DNA from: JAULUH01 sp032111745
GTDB taxonomy: Bacteria; Chloroflexota; Anaerolineae; JAAEKA01
Length of the DNA stretch: 64,000 nucleotides
Direction: 5' to 3'
NCBI GenBank assembly: GCA_032111745.1
Contig: JAULUH010000280.1
Span: forward strand, 24,635 to 88,634
This document shows, piece after piece, positions 38,148-47,612 of this stretch. The translations under genes were made by a program, and so were the position numbers. The notes beneath the pieces were generated by a model, which saw only the letters and a program-made list of their open reading frames with translations, ran no database searches and was not told the origin of the DNA. Within the stretch, counting starts at the first letter, position 1. Each line of letters begins with the position of its first letter.

Positions 38148-38153
38148 ATTGTA
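38148..38153 (-). promoter_or_regulatory. Candidate -10 box of the DnaE2-like gene
   Basis: Leftward GGGGGTACAAT ends six bases before the ATG; the -35 region (TTTCCC, 18 bases away) is weak. Confidence 0.45.
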
Positions 38154-38182
38154 CCCCCTTGGCCGGGATTGGGGAAAGACAA

Positions 38183-38210
38183 AGGGGCTGTCTCGCCCGG
38201 GACAGCCCCT
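38183..38210 (-). terminator. Terminator of the carotenoid operon
   Basis: AGGGGCTGTC and GACAGCCCCT form a 10-bp stem with an eight-base loop, 30 bases after the crtI stop; the leftward transcript continues TTGTCTTT. Confidence 0.75.
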
Positions 38211-38239
38211 CAAAGCCTTGGTCTGATGAGAAGGGGCGG

Positions 38240-39721
38240 CTAGGCCTTGCCGATCAACTTGCTGGCGATGCTGGCAGAGGCCAGCACACCGGGCACCCCG
38301 GCCCCGGGGTGAGTGCCGGCGCCGACGAAATAGAGGTTGGCGAAGTCCTCAGAGCGGTTGTGCGGCCGGAACCAGGCCGACTGCAGCAGGGTAGGCTCAA
38401 TGGAGAAGGCCGCGCCCAGGTGGCTGTTCAGGGTGTTCTGGAAGTGCCGCGGGTCGATGACGTGCTCGGCCACGACATTGGCCTGCAGGTCAGGCAGGTA
38501 GTTGTCCTCCAGAAATTGCATGATGGCGTCTCGGTAGGGTTTGGCCTGCACGGTCCAGTCGACGTTGGCCCGCAGGTGGGGTACCACGGAAAGCACGTAG
38601 AACGCCTCGTGGCCGGGCGGCGCCATGGATGGGTCGGTCAGGCTAGGCACGTGCAGGTAGAGGGAGAAATCCTCCGGCAGGTAGCTATGGGCGAAGATCC
38701 GGCGCAGCAGGCCCTTGTACTCCTGGCTCAAGATGATGTTGTGGTGGGCCAGGTTGGCGGTGTCATAGCGGCGCTTGGTGCCGAAATAGATCACAAACAG
38801 CGACTCGCTGTAGCTCTTGCGTTTGACCCAGGCGTCGCTGTTCTTGCGTCGGTAGCGGGCAGGGATCATGTTCAAGTAGGTGAAGGCCACGTCGGCGTTG
38901 GAGACCACGATATCGGCCGGCAGCTCAGTGCCATCCACCAGGCGCACACCGGTGGCGCGGCGGGTGCGCTCGTCGATCAGGATCTCCTGCACCTCGCTGT
39001 TGACCCGAAGCTCACCGCCTGCCTCGGTAAAAAGCCGGCCCATGCCGGCGATCACGGCGCCGGTGCCGCCCATGGCGTAGTGGACGCCCCACTGGCGCTG
39101 CAGATAGTCGATCAGCACGTAGAGCGAAGGCGCGCTCAAGGGGTTGCCGCCGATCAGCAACGGGTGGAAGGAAAAACAGCGCCGCAGGAAATCGTCCTTG
39201 ATAAACTTGGAGACGTAGCCGTAGACCGAGCGGTAGCTCTGCAACCGCACCAGGTCGGGTGCGACACGCAGCATGTCCCTTACATGGAGGAAAGGCGACT
39301 CGATCAACGGCATCCCGGTCTCAAAGATCTCCTTGGTGGTGGCGTAGAAGCGCGTGTAGCCGTCCTTGTCCGCCGGGTTGAACTTGTCGATCTGGTTCAG
39401 GATGAAATCCTGATCGTCGTTGTAGTCGAAGTACCGGCCCTGGTGATCCCAGATGCGGTAGAACGGCTCCACAGGCACGAACTCGACATAGTCCTGGCGG
39501 CGCTTGCCGGCCAATTGCCATAGCTCGTCGAACATCCACGGCGCAGTGATTACCGTGGGGCCACCGTCGAACTTGAAGCCGTCGATCTCGTAAACATAAG
39601 CCCGGCCCCCCAGCTTGTCGCGTTTTTCCAGCAGGGTCACCCGATGGCCGTGCACTGCTAACCTGATAGCCGCGGCCAGGCCACCGAAGCCGCCGCCAAT
39701 CACGACGATATTCTGACGCAT
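38240..39721 (-). CDS. crtI: Phytoene desaturase (CrtI type)
   Basis: A 493-residue FAD enzyme that introduces double bonds into phytoene. The N-terminal dinucleotide motif is [21 protein letters not shown], followed by [21 protein letters not shown]. The C-terminal bacterial-type phytoene dehydrogenase signature is [22 protein letters not shown]. Membrane contact is through HWG-like helices ([16 protein letters not shown]). The ATG at 39721 is chosen because it starts the FAD motif. It is the last gene of the unit crtB - hydrolase - crtI. Whether it does three or four steps cannot be told. Confidence 0.94.
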   Translation of the reverse strand: MRQNIVVIGGGFGGLAAAIRLAVHGHRVTLLEKRDKLGGRAYVYEIDGFKFDGGPTVITAPWMFDELWQLAGKRRQDYVEFVPVEPFYRIWDHQGRYFDYNDDQDFILNQIDKFNPADKDGYTRFYATTKEIFETGMPLIESPFLHVRDMLRVAPDLVRLQSYRSVYGYVSKFIKDDFLRRCFSFHPLLIGGNPLSAPSLYVLIDYLQRQWGVHYAMGGTGAVIAGMGRLFTEAGGELRVNSEVQEILIDERTRRATGVRLVDGTELPADIVVSNADVAFTYLNMIPARYRRKNSDAWVKRKSYSESLFVIYFGTKRRYDTANLAHHNIILSQEYKGLLRRIFAHSYLPEDFSLYLHVPSLTDPSMAPPGHEAFYVLSVVPHLRANVDWTVQAKPYRDAIMQFLEDNYLPDLQANVVAEHVIDPRHFQNTLNSHLGAAFSIEPTLLQSAWFRPHNRSEDFANLYFVGAGTHPGAGVPGVLASASIASKLIGKA

Positions 39722-39831
39722 CTCTGAATGAATGCCTGCCTCTCTGTCAGCGTGCACTGCCCCTGATGAGCTTGTGCCACATTGCACTTTAGCGGCTTTT
39801 GCCCAAACACGCAAGTCATGGCGCTAACATT

Positions 39832-40689
39832 CTAGCGTTTCAGCTGATTCCCAAATGCCAATAGGGCGTCTGTGATTTGAGGCCAGGCCGGCTTGGTGCG
39901 GTCCATCAGGTCGTGGGCAGCACTGACCTCCAAATAGCGGGCCAGGCCAGGCACCTGGGCGGCCAGCCGGCGGGTCAGGGGGGCTCGCACCACGGGATCG
40001 GAGCGGCCCTGGATGATCAGGGTAGGCGTTTCGATCTGCGGCGCGGCGCGGCCGGCCGCCTCGCCCACCTTACGCACCTCGTCCAGGATGCCCACGGGCA
40101 CGGTGAAACGCCGCACATTGGCCTGCACCTCGGGGTCTTCAAGGTCCAGGCCAGGCATGAAGTTATTGATGCCCTTGCGTACCTCGGGGTTGGAAAAGTC
40201 CGGTCGCATCAGTCGAAAGGGCTGGATGGCGGGAAAGATCTGGCGCATCACCGGGATCAAGGTGCCCAGGGGTCCTAATTTCCAGAAGGGGGCCATGAGC
40301 ACCAGGCCGTCTGCCGGGTCCTGCGCCGCGGCGTTCATGGCTACGGCCGAGCCCATGGAGAAGCCGATCAACAGGGTGGGGTACTGGCGGGCGCGCAGTG
40401 CAGCGACGGCCCGCCGGGTGGCCTCGACCCACTCAGCGTAGGTGCGGCCGGCCAGGCTGTCGATCTCTGGCCCGAAACCGGGCAGCAGAAGGCCCTGCAC
40501 CGTCCATCTGGCCCCGTGCAGGGTCTCGGCCAGGGCGCGCATCTCGGCCGGCGTGCCGGGAAAGCCGTGCACCAGCACAGCAGCCGGCCCGTCACCCTCC
40601 CATAGAAACGTGCGATGCTCGGGGTCCTGGAACAACTGGGCGAAGCTCCGGCCATCGCCACTGGCAACCGTCCTGGATGGCTGGCTCAT
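39832..40689 (-). CDS. Alpha/beta hydrolase in the carotenoid operon
   Basis: A 285-residue serine hydrolase of the carboxylesterase/monoacylglycerol lipase kind. The oxyanion phrase is VLVHGFPGTPAEMRAL, the nucleophile is Ser in LIGFSMGSAVA, and Asp (QGRSDPVVRA) and His (SAAHDLMDR) complete the triad. A cap region of about 50 residues lies between. The ATG at 40689 is preferred, with GATGAG upstream. It sits between crtB and crtI, ten bases from crtB, so carotenoid ester handling is conceivable but not shown. Confidence 0.88.
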   Translation of the reverse strand: MSQPSRTVASGDGRSFAQLFQDPEHRTFLWEGDGPAAVLVHGFPGTPAEMRALAETLHGARWTVQGLLLPGFGPEIDSLAGRTYAEWVEATRRAVAALRARQYPTLLIGFSMGSAVAMNAAAQDPADGLVLMAPFWKLGPLGTLIPVMRQIFPAIQPFRLMRPDFSNPEVRKGINNFMPGLDLEDPEVQANVRRFTVPVGILDEVRKVGEAAGRAAPQIETPTLIIQGRSDPVVRAPLTRRLAAQVPGLARYLEVSAAHDLMDRTKPAWPQITDALLAFGNQLKR

Positions 40690-40699
40690 GGTCGGCAAC

Positions 40700-41668
40700 T
40701 CATCCCTGCGGCCTCACGATGCGGGAGCGCCACCAGATGCCGGGTAGCCGCGCCAGCTTGTTCGCCGTACTGACATGGGCACGGCGGCTGAACACGTCCG
40801 CGCTGTGGGCCTCGATGTCGTCCAGGATCCCGCGATAGAGGCCGGCAGCGGCACCGATGGCGAAGCGACCATCGGGCTGGAGCAGGGCGATACCGGGCAC
40901 AGCCTCGTCGTAGAAGCGGCGGTTGCGATCGATTTGAAACTGCATGAACCGCTGCCAGCGATCGTCCACCGCGCCGGTGGCGATGTCGGTCTCGTCCAAG
41001 CCAAAGGCCTGGAGCTCTTCCTGGGGCAGATAGACGCGGCCGTTGCGCCAGTCCTCCGCCACGTCGCGCAGGATGTTGGTAAGCTGCAGGGCAACGCCTA
41101 GCTTCACCGCGTAGGGAATCGCCCGCCCGCCGTCAAAGCCGATGATGTGCATGGCCATCAAGCCCACCGTCGAGGCCACCCGATAGCAGTATTCGGCCAG
41201 CTGGTCGAATCGCTCGTAGCGTACCGTGCTCAGGTCGGACATCACCCCATCGATGAGCTGCTCGCCATAGCGCCAGGGGATGCGATAGCGGGCCCGGGTA
41301 TCGGCCCAGGCCAGGGCCACGGGATCGTCGGCGGCGATATGCGGCGCCTGCGTGCGCTCCCGCCACTGGTCCAGGTTGGCCCGAGCATCCTCCCGGGAGT
41401 CAGGCACGTCCACCAGGTTGTCACTGACCCGGCAGAAGGCGTATAGGGCCCGAGTTGCGCGGCGCTTGGCCGGTGACAGCAGGCCGGAAGCCATGAAGAA
41501 CGTCCGGCTGTGTTCCCTGGTGATCTGCTCGCAGCGCTGGTAGGCCGATTCCAGCGCTGGATCATCGCTTCTGACATTCAAAGCATTCAAGGCGGCGATA
41601 TGGCCCTCCAGGGCCTCGTAGGCCAGGTCGATCAACCGTCGTTCCCAGGGCTGGAATTGCAGGGCCAT
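40700..41668 (-). CDS. crtB: Phytoene synthase (CrtB)
   Basis: A 322-residue squalene/phytoene synthase that joins two geranylgeranyl diphosphates. It has [34 protein letters not shown] (first Asp-rich motif, with SDNLVD in place of the more usual DDIVD) and the second motif [19 protein letters not shown]. The ATG at 41668 is chosen because TGGAGTGA lies about nine bases before it; longer readings run into the promoter. It opens the operon. No lycopene cyclase or GGPP synthase is in the window. Confidence 0.94.
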   Translation of the reverse strand: MALQFQPWERRLIDLAYEALEGHIAALNALNVRSDDPALESAYQRCEQITREHSRTFFMASGLLSPAKRRATRALYAFCRVSDNLVDVPDSREDARANLDQWRERTQAPHIAADDPVALAWADTRARYRIPWRYGEQLIDGVMSDLSTVRYERFDQLAEYCYRVASTVGLMAMHIIGFDGGRAIPYAVKLGVALQLTNILRDVAEDWRNGRVYLPQEELQAFGLDETDIATGAVDDRWQRFMQFQIDRNRRFYDEAVPGIALLQPDGRFAIGAAAGLYRGILDDIEAHSADVFSRRAHVSTANKLARLPGIWWRSRIVRPQG

Positions 41669-41779
41669 GACGTCACTCCATGGAGGTCTGGTCAGGTGAT
41701 TCGGGACGGAAGCTACAAACCGGGGCTGGCAGCAGGACGTGTTGGACAGGTGCCGCTCAGCGGCCGCCTCCCATGCATT

Positions 41780-41808
41780 AGTATACAACAGTACGAGGCC
41801 GCTGTCAA
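41780..41808 (-). promoter_or_regulatory. Sigma70 promoter of the carotenoid operon
   Basis: Leftward TTGACA and TATACT exactly 17 bases apart, about 110 bases before the crtB start codon. One of the best matches in the window. Confidence 0.85.
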
Positions 41809-41834
41809 GCCCGATGACCAAGTAATGTATAATA

Positions 41835-41852
41835 CCTGTCTAGATAAACAGG
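41835..41852. promoter_or_regulatory. Candidate operator upstream of the carotenoid promoter
   Basis: CCTGT-N8-ACAGG inverted repeat whose near edge is 27 bases upstream of the -35 box of the crt promoter, where an activator would bind. The regulator is unknown. Confidence 0.4.
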
Positions 41853-41939
41853 ACACGCAAACGGTCCTGCGGAGGATCTGGCCGGCATCCAGTAGTTCAC
41901 GATGCGCCGGGCCTGGGCAGAGCTGCCGGTCTGGTAGGG

Positions 41940-44777
41940 TCATCCCCCTCGCCAAATCACGGTATGGCAGGGCACGCTGCCGGCGTCGCCCTGTAGATGG
42001 TTCACCACCACAGGGACGCTGAGGGGTGTGCCAGCCTCATCCACCACAGTCAGTGTATAGCGGTTGGGAGCGTCGCCGATAGGAAAGTCATAGTAGCCGT
42101 AGTCGTTGGTACCATCCTTGCTCACAGCCATAGCCTGATTGCCATACTGGTCTATCAGCGCAATGCGCACGCCGGCGACTGCGCCACCCGCACCGTCGAA
42201 AACCGTGCCTATGATGTAGTTCCCCTGGCAGCCATCATGGTGGGCCACCGGTTGGGATAAGCCGTAACTCACAGGGCCGCTGAGCCCCGTCCATGTGGAG
42301 GCCACGGGGATGGCCGTATCACCGGCCACCGGCCCGGCAATGGGGTCCATGGCTGCCGAGAGGTCGATCAGCACCTGTACCCCTGCGGCCTCAGGCACCA
42401 GAGCTGCGGCCCGGGCGACCGTGTCGCCCAGGCGGTCGCATGGGCCTAGATCGACGGGCGTGGGGTGTATCAGGCTCCAGGCCACGGCGTGCAAGCGCTC
42501 GCGCTCGGCCTCAGGATCCAGGGCTGCTGGCGGCTGCCCCGGGTCGGGCAGGCCGAACCGGCCCGGCAGCTTGAGCAACGACCGGGCCACCGCTGGCTCC
42601 ACCTGGCAGTAAGCTGCCCACTGCGCACCCTGGCCGGAGTCCACGTATAGCGGTGCACTGGGGACCTGGGCCACGCTGTCCGCCAATGGGCCGCCCTCTC
42701 CGGCAGCCTGCAACCACTGGGGGCTGAAGTACTCGCCGCCCTCCCGGCAACTCACGCCCGGAGGGCAATCCGGACGCTGTTCCAGGTCTGGCGGAGGCAG
42801 GAACTCCCAGGCTGCAGCATCCTCGGAGGCATCCAGCACAGCCAACAGGTGAGGTTCCGCCAGCACCCCCTCCATGAACTCATGCCAGATGGGTGCTGCA
42901 CCCGTCAGCCCAGTGGTGTTCTGCATGGGCCGGCCGTCGCTGTTGCCGGCCCACACACCGGCCACCAGGTGGCGGGTGTAGCCCAGGGTCCAGTTATCGC
43001 GCCAGTCCGACGTGGTGCCGGTCTTGGCCGCCGCAGGCCGGCTGAGCCTCAGCGGGCTGTTGGCACCAAAGGCCGGGGTTCGGGCGATGTTGTCGGCCAG
43101 GATATCGGTCACCAGGAAGGCCGCAGCCGGCGAGACCACTTGGCGGGGAGCCTCAGGCTGCCAGCCAGGCACGGCCTGGCCCAGGGCGTCGCGCATGTTC
43201 AGGACCGGTGTTGGCTCGACAAAAGTCCCCTGGTTGGCCAGGGTGGCAAAGGCCGTGGTCAGGTCCAGCAACGTGACCTCGCCCCCGCCGAGGGTCAGGC
43301 TGAGGCCGTAATAGGTCTCATCCTGGGTCAAGCTGCGCAGGCCCATAGCCTGGGCCGATTCGAGCATGCGCTCCACCGATACCCCGTCGAGCAGCTTGAT
43401 CGCCGGTATGTTGTAGCTGTTGGCCAGGGCGGTGCGGGCGGTAACCGGCCCGTGAAAGCGCTCGTCGTAGTTGCGCGGGGTATAGATGTTGTCCGCGCTG
43501 ACCGTGTAGGTCACCGGCACGTCCCACAGCACGGTGGCCGGGCTGATCAGGCTATCCTCAAACGCCGTGGCGTAGAGCACGGGCTTGATGGCGCTGCCTG
43601 GCTGTCGCGGGCTGACGGCTACGTTTACCTGGCCGTCGATGGCCGCGTCGGCGAAATCAGCGCTGCCCACCATGACCATCACTTCGTTGCTGCCTGGACG
43701 CAGGGCCACCAGCGCAGCGTTGCTAAGATCATACCGGGGCTGCAGCTCGGCTACCCTGGCCTTCACGATATCGCTGGCCAGGGCCTGTAGGTCCAGATCC
43801 AGCGTCGTGGTGATCACCAGGCCACTGCGGCGTAGGTCGTCGATGCCGAGCCGAGCTTCCAGGGTATCCTCTACATACTGCACGAAGTGGGGCGCCCGGT
43901 TGACCCGCAGCTCCCGATCTGAACGCAAGGGCACCGCTTCGGCATAGGCAGCCGCTGCCGCGTCGGGCGACAGGTAGCCGTGGCGGACCATCAGGTCCAG
44001 CACCACGCGCTGGCGGGCTTTGGCGGCCGGCAGGCTTTTGAACAGGTCGAACTCGGCCGGCTGTTGGGGAATGCCGGCCAGCAGCGTGGCCTCGGCCAGG
44101 CTCAGGTCGCTGGCCTGCTTGCCGAAGTAGAGCTGAGCCGCAGCCTCCGGCCCGTAGGCCAGGCTGCCGTAGTTCAACAGGTTGAGGTACATCTCCAGTA
44201 CCTCCTCCTTGGTGAACAGGCTAGTCAGCTCCTGGGCCAGGCCGGCCTCCAGCACCTTGCGGTCCACGGTCTGGTCATAGCGCTCCTCCGGCCCCAGGAA
44301 TAGGTTGCGCGCCAGCTGCATGGTGATGGTGCTGGCGCCGGAGACCACCTGTCCGGTCTGGGCATTCTGCAGGGCCGCGCCGGCAATCCGGGCCGGGTCG
44401 ACCCCGGTGTTGTAGTAGAAGCTGGCGTCCTCGGTGGCAATGGTGGCATCGACCAGGTGCCTGGAGATCCGGCTGAGCGGCACCCAGGTGCGCCTCCCCT
44501 CCTCCCAGCGCTCGGCGATCAGCCGGCCCCGGCGATCCAGCAGCTGGGTGGTCTGAAACAACCGTGGGGTGGGGCCGGGCTGGTAGCGCTGCAGGTAGGC
44601 CTCCACGGACTCCATAGGGCTGGCCGCCGGCCGCGCGCCGAGTTGTCCCGTGGGCACACACGCCCCCACCAGGATCGCAGTCACGGCCAGGATCACCACG
44701 GCCAGCCACGCCGCCGCCCTATGCCTTGGCCACTCGTTTTCCCCGATGACTTCGCCAGGTATCTCTTGTTTCATCAC
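41940..44777 (-). CDS. Class A penicillin-binding protein (bifunctional)
   Basis: A 945-residue peptidoglycan polymerase. A hydrophobic N-terminal segment ends in LVGAC, which could be a lipobox. Then comes a GT51 glycosyltransferase (ATEDASFYYNTGVDP, with the catalytic Glu; STITMQLARNLFLG), then a transpeptidase with SxxK in PGSAIKPVLYA, SxN in ANSYNIPAI and KTGT in AAKTGTTSDWRDN. About 200 C-terminal residues form a beta domain with a carboxypeptidase-regulatory-like part (GTVFDGAGGAVAGVRIALID). The family's PBP1C branch is the nearest. It lies 72 bases after mltG, both on the minus strand. Confidence 0.92.
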   Translation of the reverse strand: MMKQEIPGEVIGENEWPRHRAAAWLAVVILAVTAILVGACVPTGQLGARPAASPMESVEAYLQRYQPGPTPRLFQTTQLLDRRGRLIAERWEEGRRTWVPLSRISRHLVDATIATEDASFYYNTGVDPARIAGAALQNAQTGQVVSGASTITMQLARNLFLGPEERYDQTVDRKVLEAGLAQELTSLFTKEEVLEMYLNLLNYGSLAYGPEAAAQLYFGKQASDLSLAEATLLAGIPQQPAEFDLFKSLPAAKARQRVVLDLMVRHGYLSPDAAAAAYAEAVPLRSDRELRVNRAPHFVQYVEDTLEARLGIDDLRRSGLVITTTLDLDLQALASDIVKARVAELQPRYDLSNAALVALRPGSNEVMVMVGSADFADAAIDGQVNVAVSPRQPGSAIKPVLYATAFEDSLISPATVLWDVPVTYTVSADNIYTPRNYDERFHGPVTARTALANSYNIPAIKLLDGVSVERMLESAQAMGLRSLTQDETYYGLSLTLGGGEVTLLDLTTAFATLANQGTFVEPTPVLNMRDALGQAVPGWQPEAPRQVVSPAAAFLVTDILADNIARTPAFGANSPLRLSRPAAAKTGTTSDWRDNWTLGYTRHLVAGVWAGNSDGRPMQNTTGLTGAAPIWHEFMEGVLAEPHLLAVLDASEDAAAWEFLPPPDLEQRPDCPPGVSCREGGEYFSPQWLQAAGEGGPLADSVAQVPSAPLYVDSGQGAQWAAYCQVEPAVARSLLKLPGRFGLPDPGQPPAALDPEAERERLHAVAWSLIHPTPVDLGPCDRLGDTVARAAALVPEAAGVQVLIDLSAAMDPIAGPVAGDTAIPVASTWTGLSGPVSYGLSQPVAHHDGCQGNYIIGTVFDGAGGAVAGVRIALIDQYGNQAMAVSKDGTNDYGYYDFPIGDAPNRYTLTVVDEAGTPLSVPVVVNHLQGDAGSVPCHTVIWRGG

Positions 44778-44849
44778 AGCTTCGTCCAGCTCATTGCCTT
44801 GGGTGGCTTGGGCGGCCAGCCCAGGCCTGTGCAGCGCTATCGTCGGGCT

Positions 44850-45992
44850 TCACTGTCCCCGGTAACGCCTGACGTTCTCCAGATGCTCTTCGAAGGTGCG
44901 GCTGAAGACGTGCCGGCCACTGCGGTCCGGCGCGGCGACGAAATACAGGTAGTCATGGGTCTCAGGGTAGAGCACACCCCTGATGCTCTCCATGCCCGGT
45001 GCCGCGATGGGTCCAGGGGGCAGCCCGGCGTTGAGATAGGTGTTATAGGGGCTGTCTACCTTCCCGTATTCCTCGAGCGATACGGGGGACTTCCACCAGC
45101 GACCAGTGTCGGGCTGGAAGCCCATGGCGTATTGCACGGTGGGATCAGCCTCCAGGCGCATACCCTGGGCCAGCCGGTTCAGATAGACGCCGGCTATGGT
45201 TGGCCGCTCCTCATCCAGCACCGCCTCGCGCTCGACGATGCTGGCCAGGGTGAGGACGTCGTGAAGCTCCAGGGTGGTGGCTCCGCTGGCCACCGCCTCC
45301 CAATAGGCCGGCATCACACGCGCCTCGAACTCGTCGAGCTGGCGGCTCACCAGGTCAGCAGCCGTGGGATTGTCGGCAGTGAGCTGGTAGGTGTCGGGAA
45401 ACAGGTAGCCCTCCAGGCTGGCACCGGCCGGGTGGAACTGCAGGAAGCTGTAGCCGCTCAAATCACTCCCCAGGTCCTCCAGGTTGCCGCTGCTGGCCAG
45501 GTCGCGGTAGGCTTCTCCATCCAGCCGGCCGCCGCTTGTCAGGTTATCCGCGGTTTCCTCCAGGCGCCAGCCCTCGCGCACCGACACGCTGATGCCCGGC
45601 GCCAGGGCGTTCTGCAGGGCAGTGGCGATCTCCACGGGCGTCATGGCTGGGCTGAGCTGGAAGGTGCCAGCCTCCAGACTCCTGGCCAGCCCGTTGACCC
45701 GCACGTAGGCCTCGAACAGCAGGGCATCGTCGATCAGCCCAGCCTCCTGCAACTGCTGCGCAATGGCCTGGGCTGCGGTGCCCGGCTCCACAACAAACTC
45801 CACCGCGCGGCCAGACGGGTCCCGGGCCTGTTGTAGCTGGTCGCGATTGCTTTCCAGGTAGACGGCCAGGGCTGAGTCGCCGCTGCAGCCGGCCAGCGTC
45901 AGCAACAGAACGCCTATCAGGCCGGCCAGGGCGTGCCTACCTACGCTGCTCGGCCGTGATCTCAGTGATACCATGGCACTATCGCGATTCAC
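44850..45992 (-). CDS. mltG: Endolytic transglycosylase MltG
   Basis: A 380-residue enzyme that cuts growing glycan strands. A lipoprotein signal ends in LTLAGCS. The LysM-like region ([17 protein letters not shown]) is followed by the YceG core. The catalytic Glu lies in [20 protein letters not shown], and the signature [21 protein letters not shown] closes the domain. The GTG at 45992 starts the longest reading and GAGGG lies before it; an ATG at 45974 is an alternative. It is upstream of the class A PBP, so strand making and cutting are encoded together. Confidence 0.93.
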   Translation of the reverse strand: MNRDSAMVSLRSRPSSVGRHALAGLIGVLLLTLAGCSGDSALAVYLESNRDQLQQARDPSGRAVEFVVEPGTAAQAIAQQLQEAGLIDDALLFEAYVRVNGLARSLEAGTFQLSPAMTPVEIATALQNALAPGISVSVREGWRLEETADNLTSGGRLDGEAYRDLASSGNLEDLGSDLSGYSFLQFHPAGASLEGYLFPDTYQLTADNPTAADLVSRQLDEFEARVMPAYWEAVASGATTLELHDVLTLASIVEREAVLDEERPTIAGVYLNRLAQGMRLEADPTVQYAMGFQPDTGRWWKSPVSLEEYGKVDSPYNTYLNAGLPPGPIAAPGMESIRGVLYPETHDYLYFVAAPDRSGRHVFSRTFEEHLENVRRYRGQ

Positions 45993-46097
45993 GATTCTGC
46001 GCCCTCAGGGGTTCACACTACCACCCGGCCAGGAGAGCTCCGGCCTGGCTCCCGATAGCCGCAGGGTAGCAGGGCGGTCCCGCCGGAAATCGCCTCC

Positions 46098-46126
46098 TTG
46101 TCCTGGTTGGCAACTCGTGGTAAGAT
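46098..46126 (+). promoter_or_regulatory. Sigma70 promoter of the small zinc protein gene
   Basis: TTGTCC and TAAGAT are 17 bases apart; CGTGG precedes the -10 box. Confidence 0.6.
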
Positions 46127-46205
46127 AGAGCCACGGTCGCAGGTACCTTCAAGGCGTTCGGCAAAGCTTGTAGGAGTCTCTTGCAAGAGTCTGAGGAGGT
46201 GTGCC

Positions 46206-46397
46206 ATGACTCGCATCCCTAACACGAACACAGTTGTCTGCGATGGTTGCGGCGTGGAAATCCAGTGGGCGCCGGTGGTCGTCAAAGACCGGCTGTTTTG
46301 TTGCCAGGATTGCGCCGAGGGCAGACCCTGCCAGTGCGACTATCCTCCAGAGGAGCCGCTGGAGACGGCTGTGTTGCCGGTCGTCACCACCTCGTAG
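46206..46397 (+). CDS. Small Cys-rich (metal-binding) protein
   Basis: A 63-residue protein with seven Cys in CDGCGVEIQW, FCCQDCAEG and PCQCDYPP, likely to hold zinc or another soft metal, in the manner of a short metallothionein or zinc ribbon. The ATG at 46206 is preceded by the ideal AGGAGGTG at six bases. It has its own promoter and is not part of an operon; its stop lies four bases from the galactokinase stop on the other strand. The role is unknown. Confidence 0.7.
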   Translation: MTRIPNTNTVVCDGCGVEIQWAPVVVKDRLFCCQDCAEGRPCQCDYPPEEPLETAVLPVVTTS

Positions 46398-46401
46398 CCT
46401 C

Positions 46402-47565
46402 TCAGTCGTCAAGGGTCAGGACCTCGGCGCCCTGGCTGGGCACGGTCACATAGGCCTGCCCGGCCCGGCTCGTGGCCCGACGATAGCGCTCGATAACGGT
46501 CGTCGCCGCATCTTCGGCACGATCCGCCTCGGTCAAGGCGATGGCGCAGCCGCCAAAGCCAGCACCGGTAAGACGCGCTCCCAGCACCCCAGGCGTCTCC
46601 ATGGCCAGCTCTACCAGGGTGTCCAGCTCGCGGCTGCTAACCTGGTAATCGTCGCGCAGGCTGGCGTGCGATGCCAGCAGCAACGCTCCCAGCTGATCCG
46701 TTTCCCCTGAGCGCAGTGCCGCCCCAAAACGCAGGACACGATCGTTCTCGAAGACCACGTGGCGCGCCCGCTTGCGCTCGACCTGATCCAGGCGGTGCTC
46801 TGCGGCGGTCAGCATGGCGGGTGTCACATCGCGCAGGGCGCGAATCTGGGGATAGGCTGCCTGGAGCTTGGCCACGGCCGCCTCGCACTCGGCCCGGCGC
46901 TCATTGTAGGCCGAGCTGGCCAGCTCGCGGGGTGCGGCACTGTCCAACACGACGACGCGCAGGGTGTCGGGCATGCGCACCGGGGTAATCTCCAGCGAGC
47001 GACAGTCGATGAGCAGGGCACAGCCGGCTTGGCCCGCGGCCGAGATCAACTGGTCCATGATACCGCAGTTCATGCCTACCCACTGGTTCTCGGCACGCTG
47101 GCATAGGCGGGCCATGGTGGCGGCATCCCAGGGCAGTTGGGAGACCGCAGCAAACGCCCGGGCTGTGGCCAGTTCAATGGCTGCGGAAGACGAAAGCCCT
47201 GAGCCCACCGGCACGTCGCCTGCGATCACCCCTTCCCAGCCTTCCAGGATGTGACCGGCGTCCTGCAAGGCCCAGGCCACTCCCTTGACGTATTCGAACC
47301 ATCCGTGCCCCTGGTGGGCAAAGGCAGAGAGGGTAAAGGTCGCCGGCTGGGGGAAGTCGAGGGAATAGGCTGCCACCTGGCCATTGGGCCGCGACCGCAG
47401 TGCTATCCACACGGCCCGGTCGATGGCCATAGGCAGCACGAAGCCGTCGTTGTAATCGGTGTGCTCACCGATCAGGTTCACCCGGCCGGGCGCGCGCACC
47501 GCGAAAGCGGGGGGAGCAGCAAAGCGCTGGTGGAAGGCCTCGATAACACGCTGTTGAAGAGACAT
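46402..47565 (-). CDS. galK: Galactokinase
   Basis: Galactokinase adds phosphate to the C1 of galactose at the expense of ATP. The 387 residues hold the GHMP signatures: GRVNLIGEHTDYNDGFVLP, PVGSGLSSSAAIELA and GARLTGAGFGGCAIA. The Leloir galactose-binding Asp lies in the first. The galK start follows the alpha-galactosidase stop by 47 bases, so the pair likely makes galactose and phosphorylates it. No galT or galE is seen here. The ATG start has no strong ribosome site, fitting coupled translation. Confidence 0.96.
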   Translation of the reverse strand: MSLQQRVIEAFHQRFAAPPAFAVRAPGRVNLIGEHTDYNDGFVLPMAIDRAVWIALRSRPNGQVAAYSLDFPQPATFTLSAFAHQGHGWFEYVKGVAWALQDAGHILEGWEGVIAGDVPVGSGLSSSAAIELATARAFAAVSQLPWDAATMARLCQRAENQWVGMNCGIMDQLISAAGQAGCALLIDCRSLEITPVRMPDTLRVVVLDSAAPRELASSAYNERRAECEAAVAKLQAAYPQIRALRDVTPAMLTAAEHRLDQVERKRARHVVFENDRVLRFGAALRSGETDQLGALLLASHASLRDDYQVSSRELDTLVELAMETPGVLGARLTGAGFGGCAIALTEADRAEDAATTVIERYRRATSRAGQAYVTVPSQGAEVLTLDD

Positions 47566-47612
47566 GGCAGAACCCGTGAATATTGAAGGGCGAAACTTGC
47601 GTGGGCAGGACG

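Noticed and set aside
44457..45836. A 459-codon open frame opposite the PBP and mltG genes
   Set aside because: It crosses the gap between two well-supported genes on the other strand and shows no motif.
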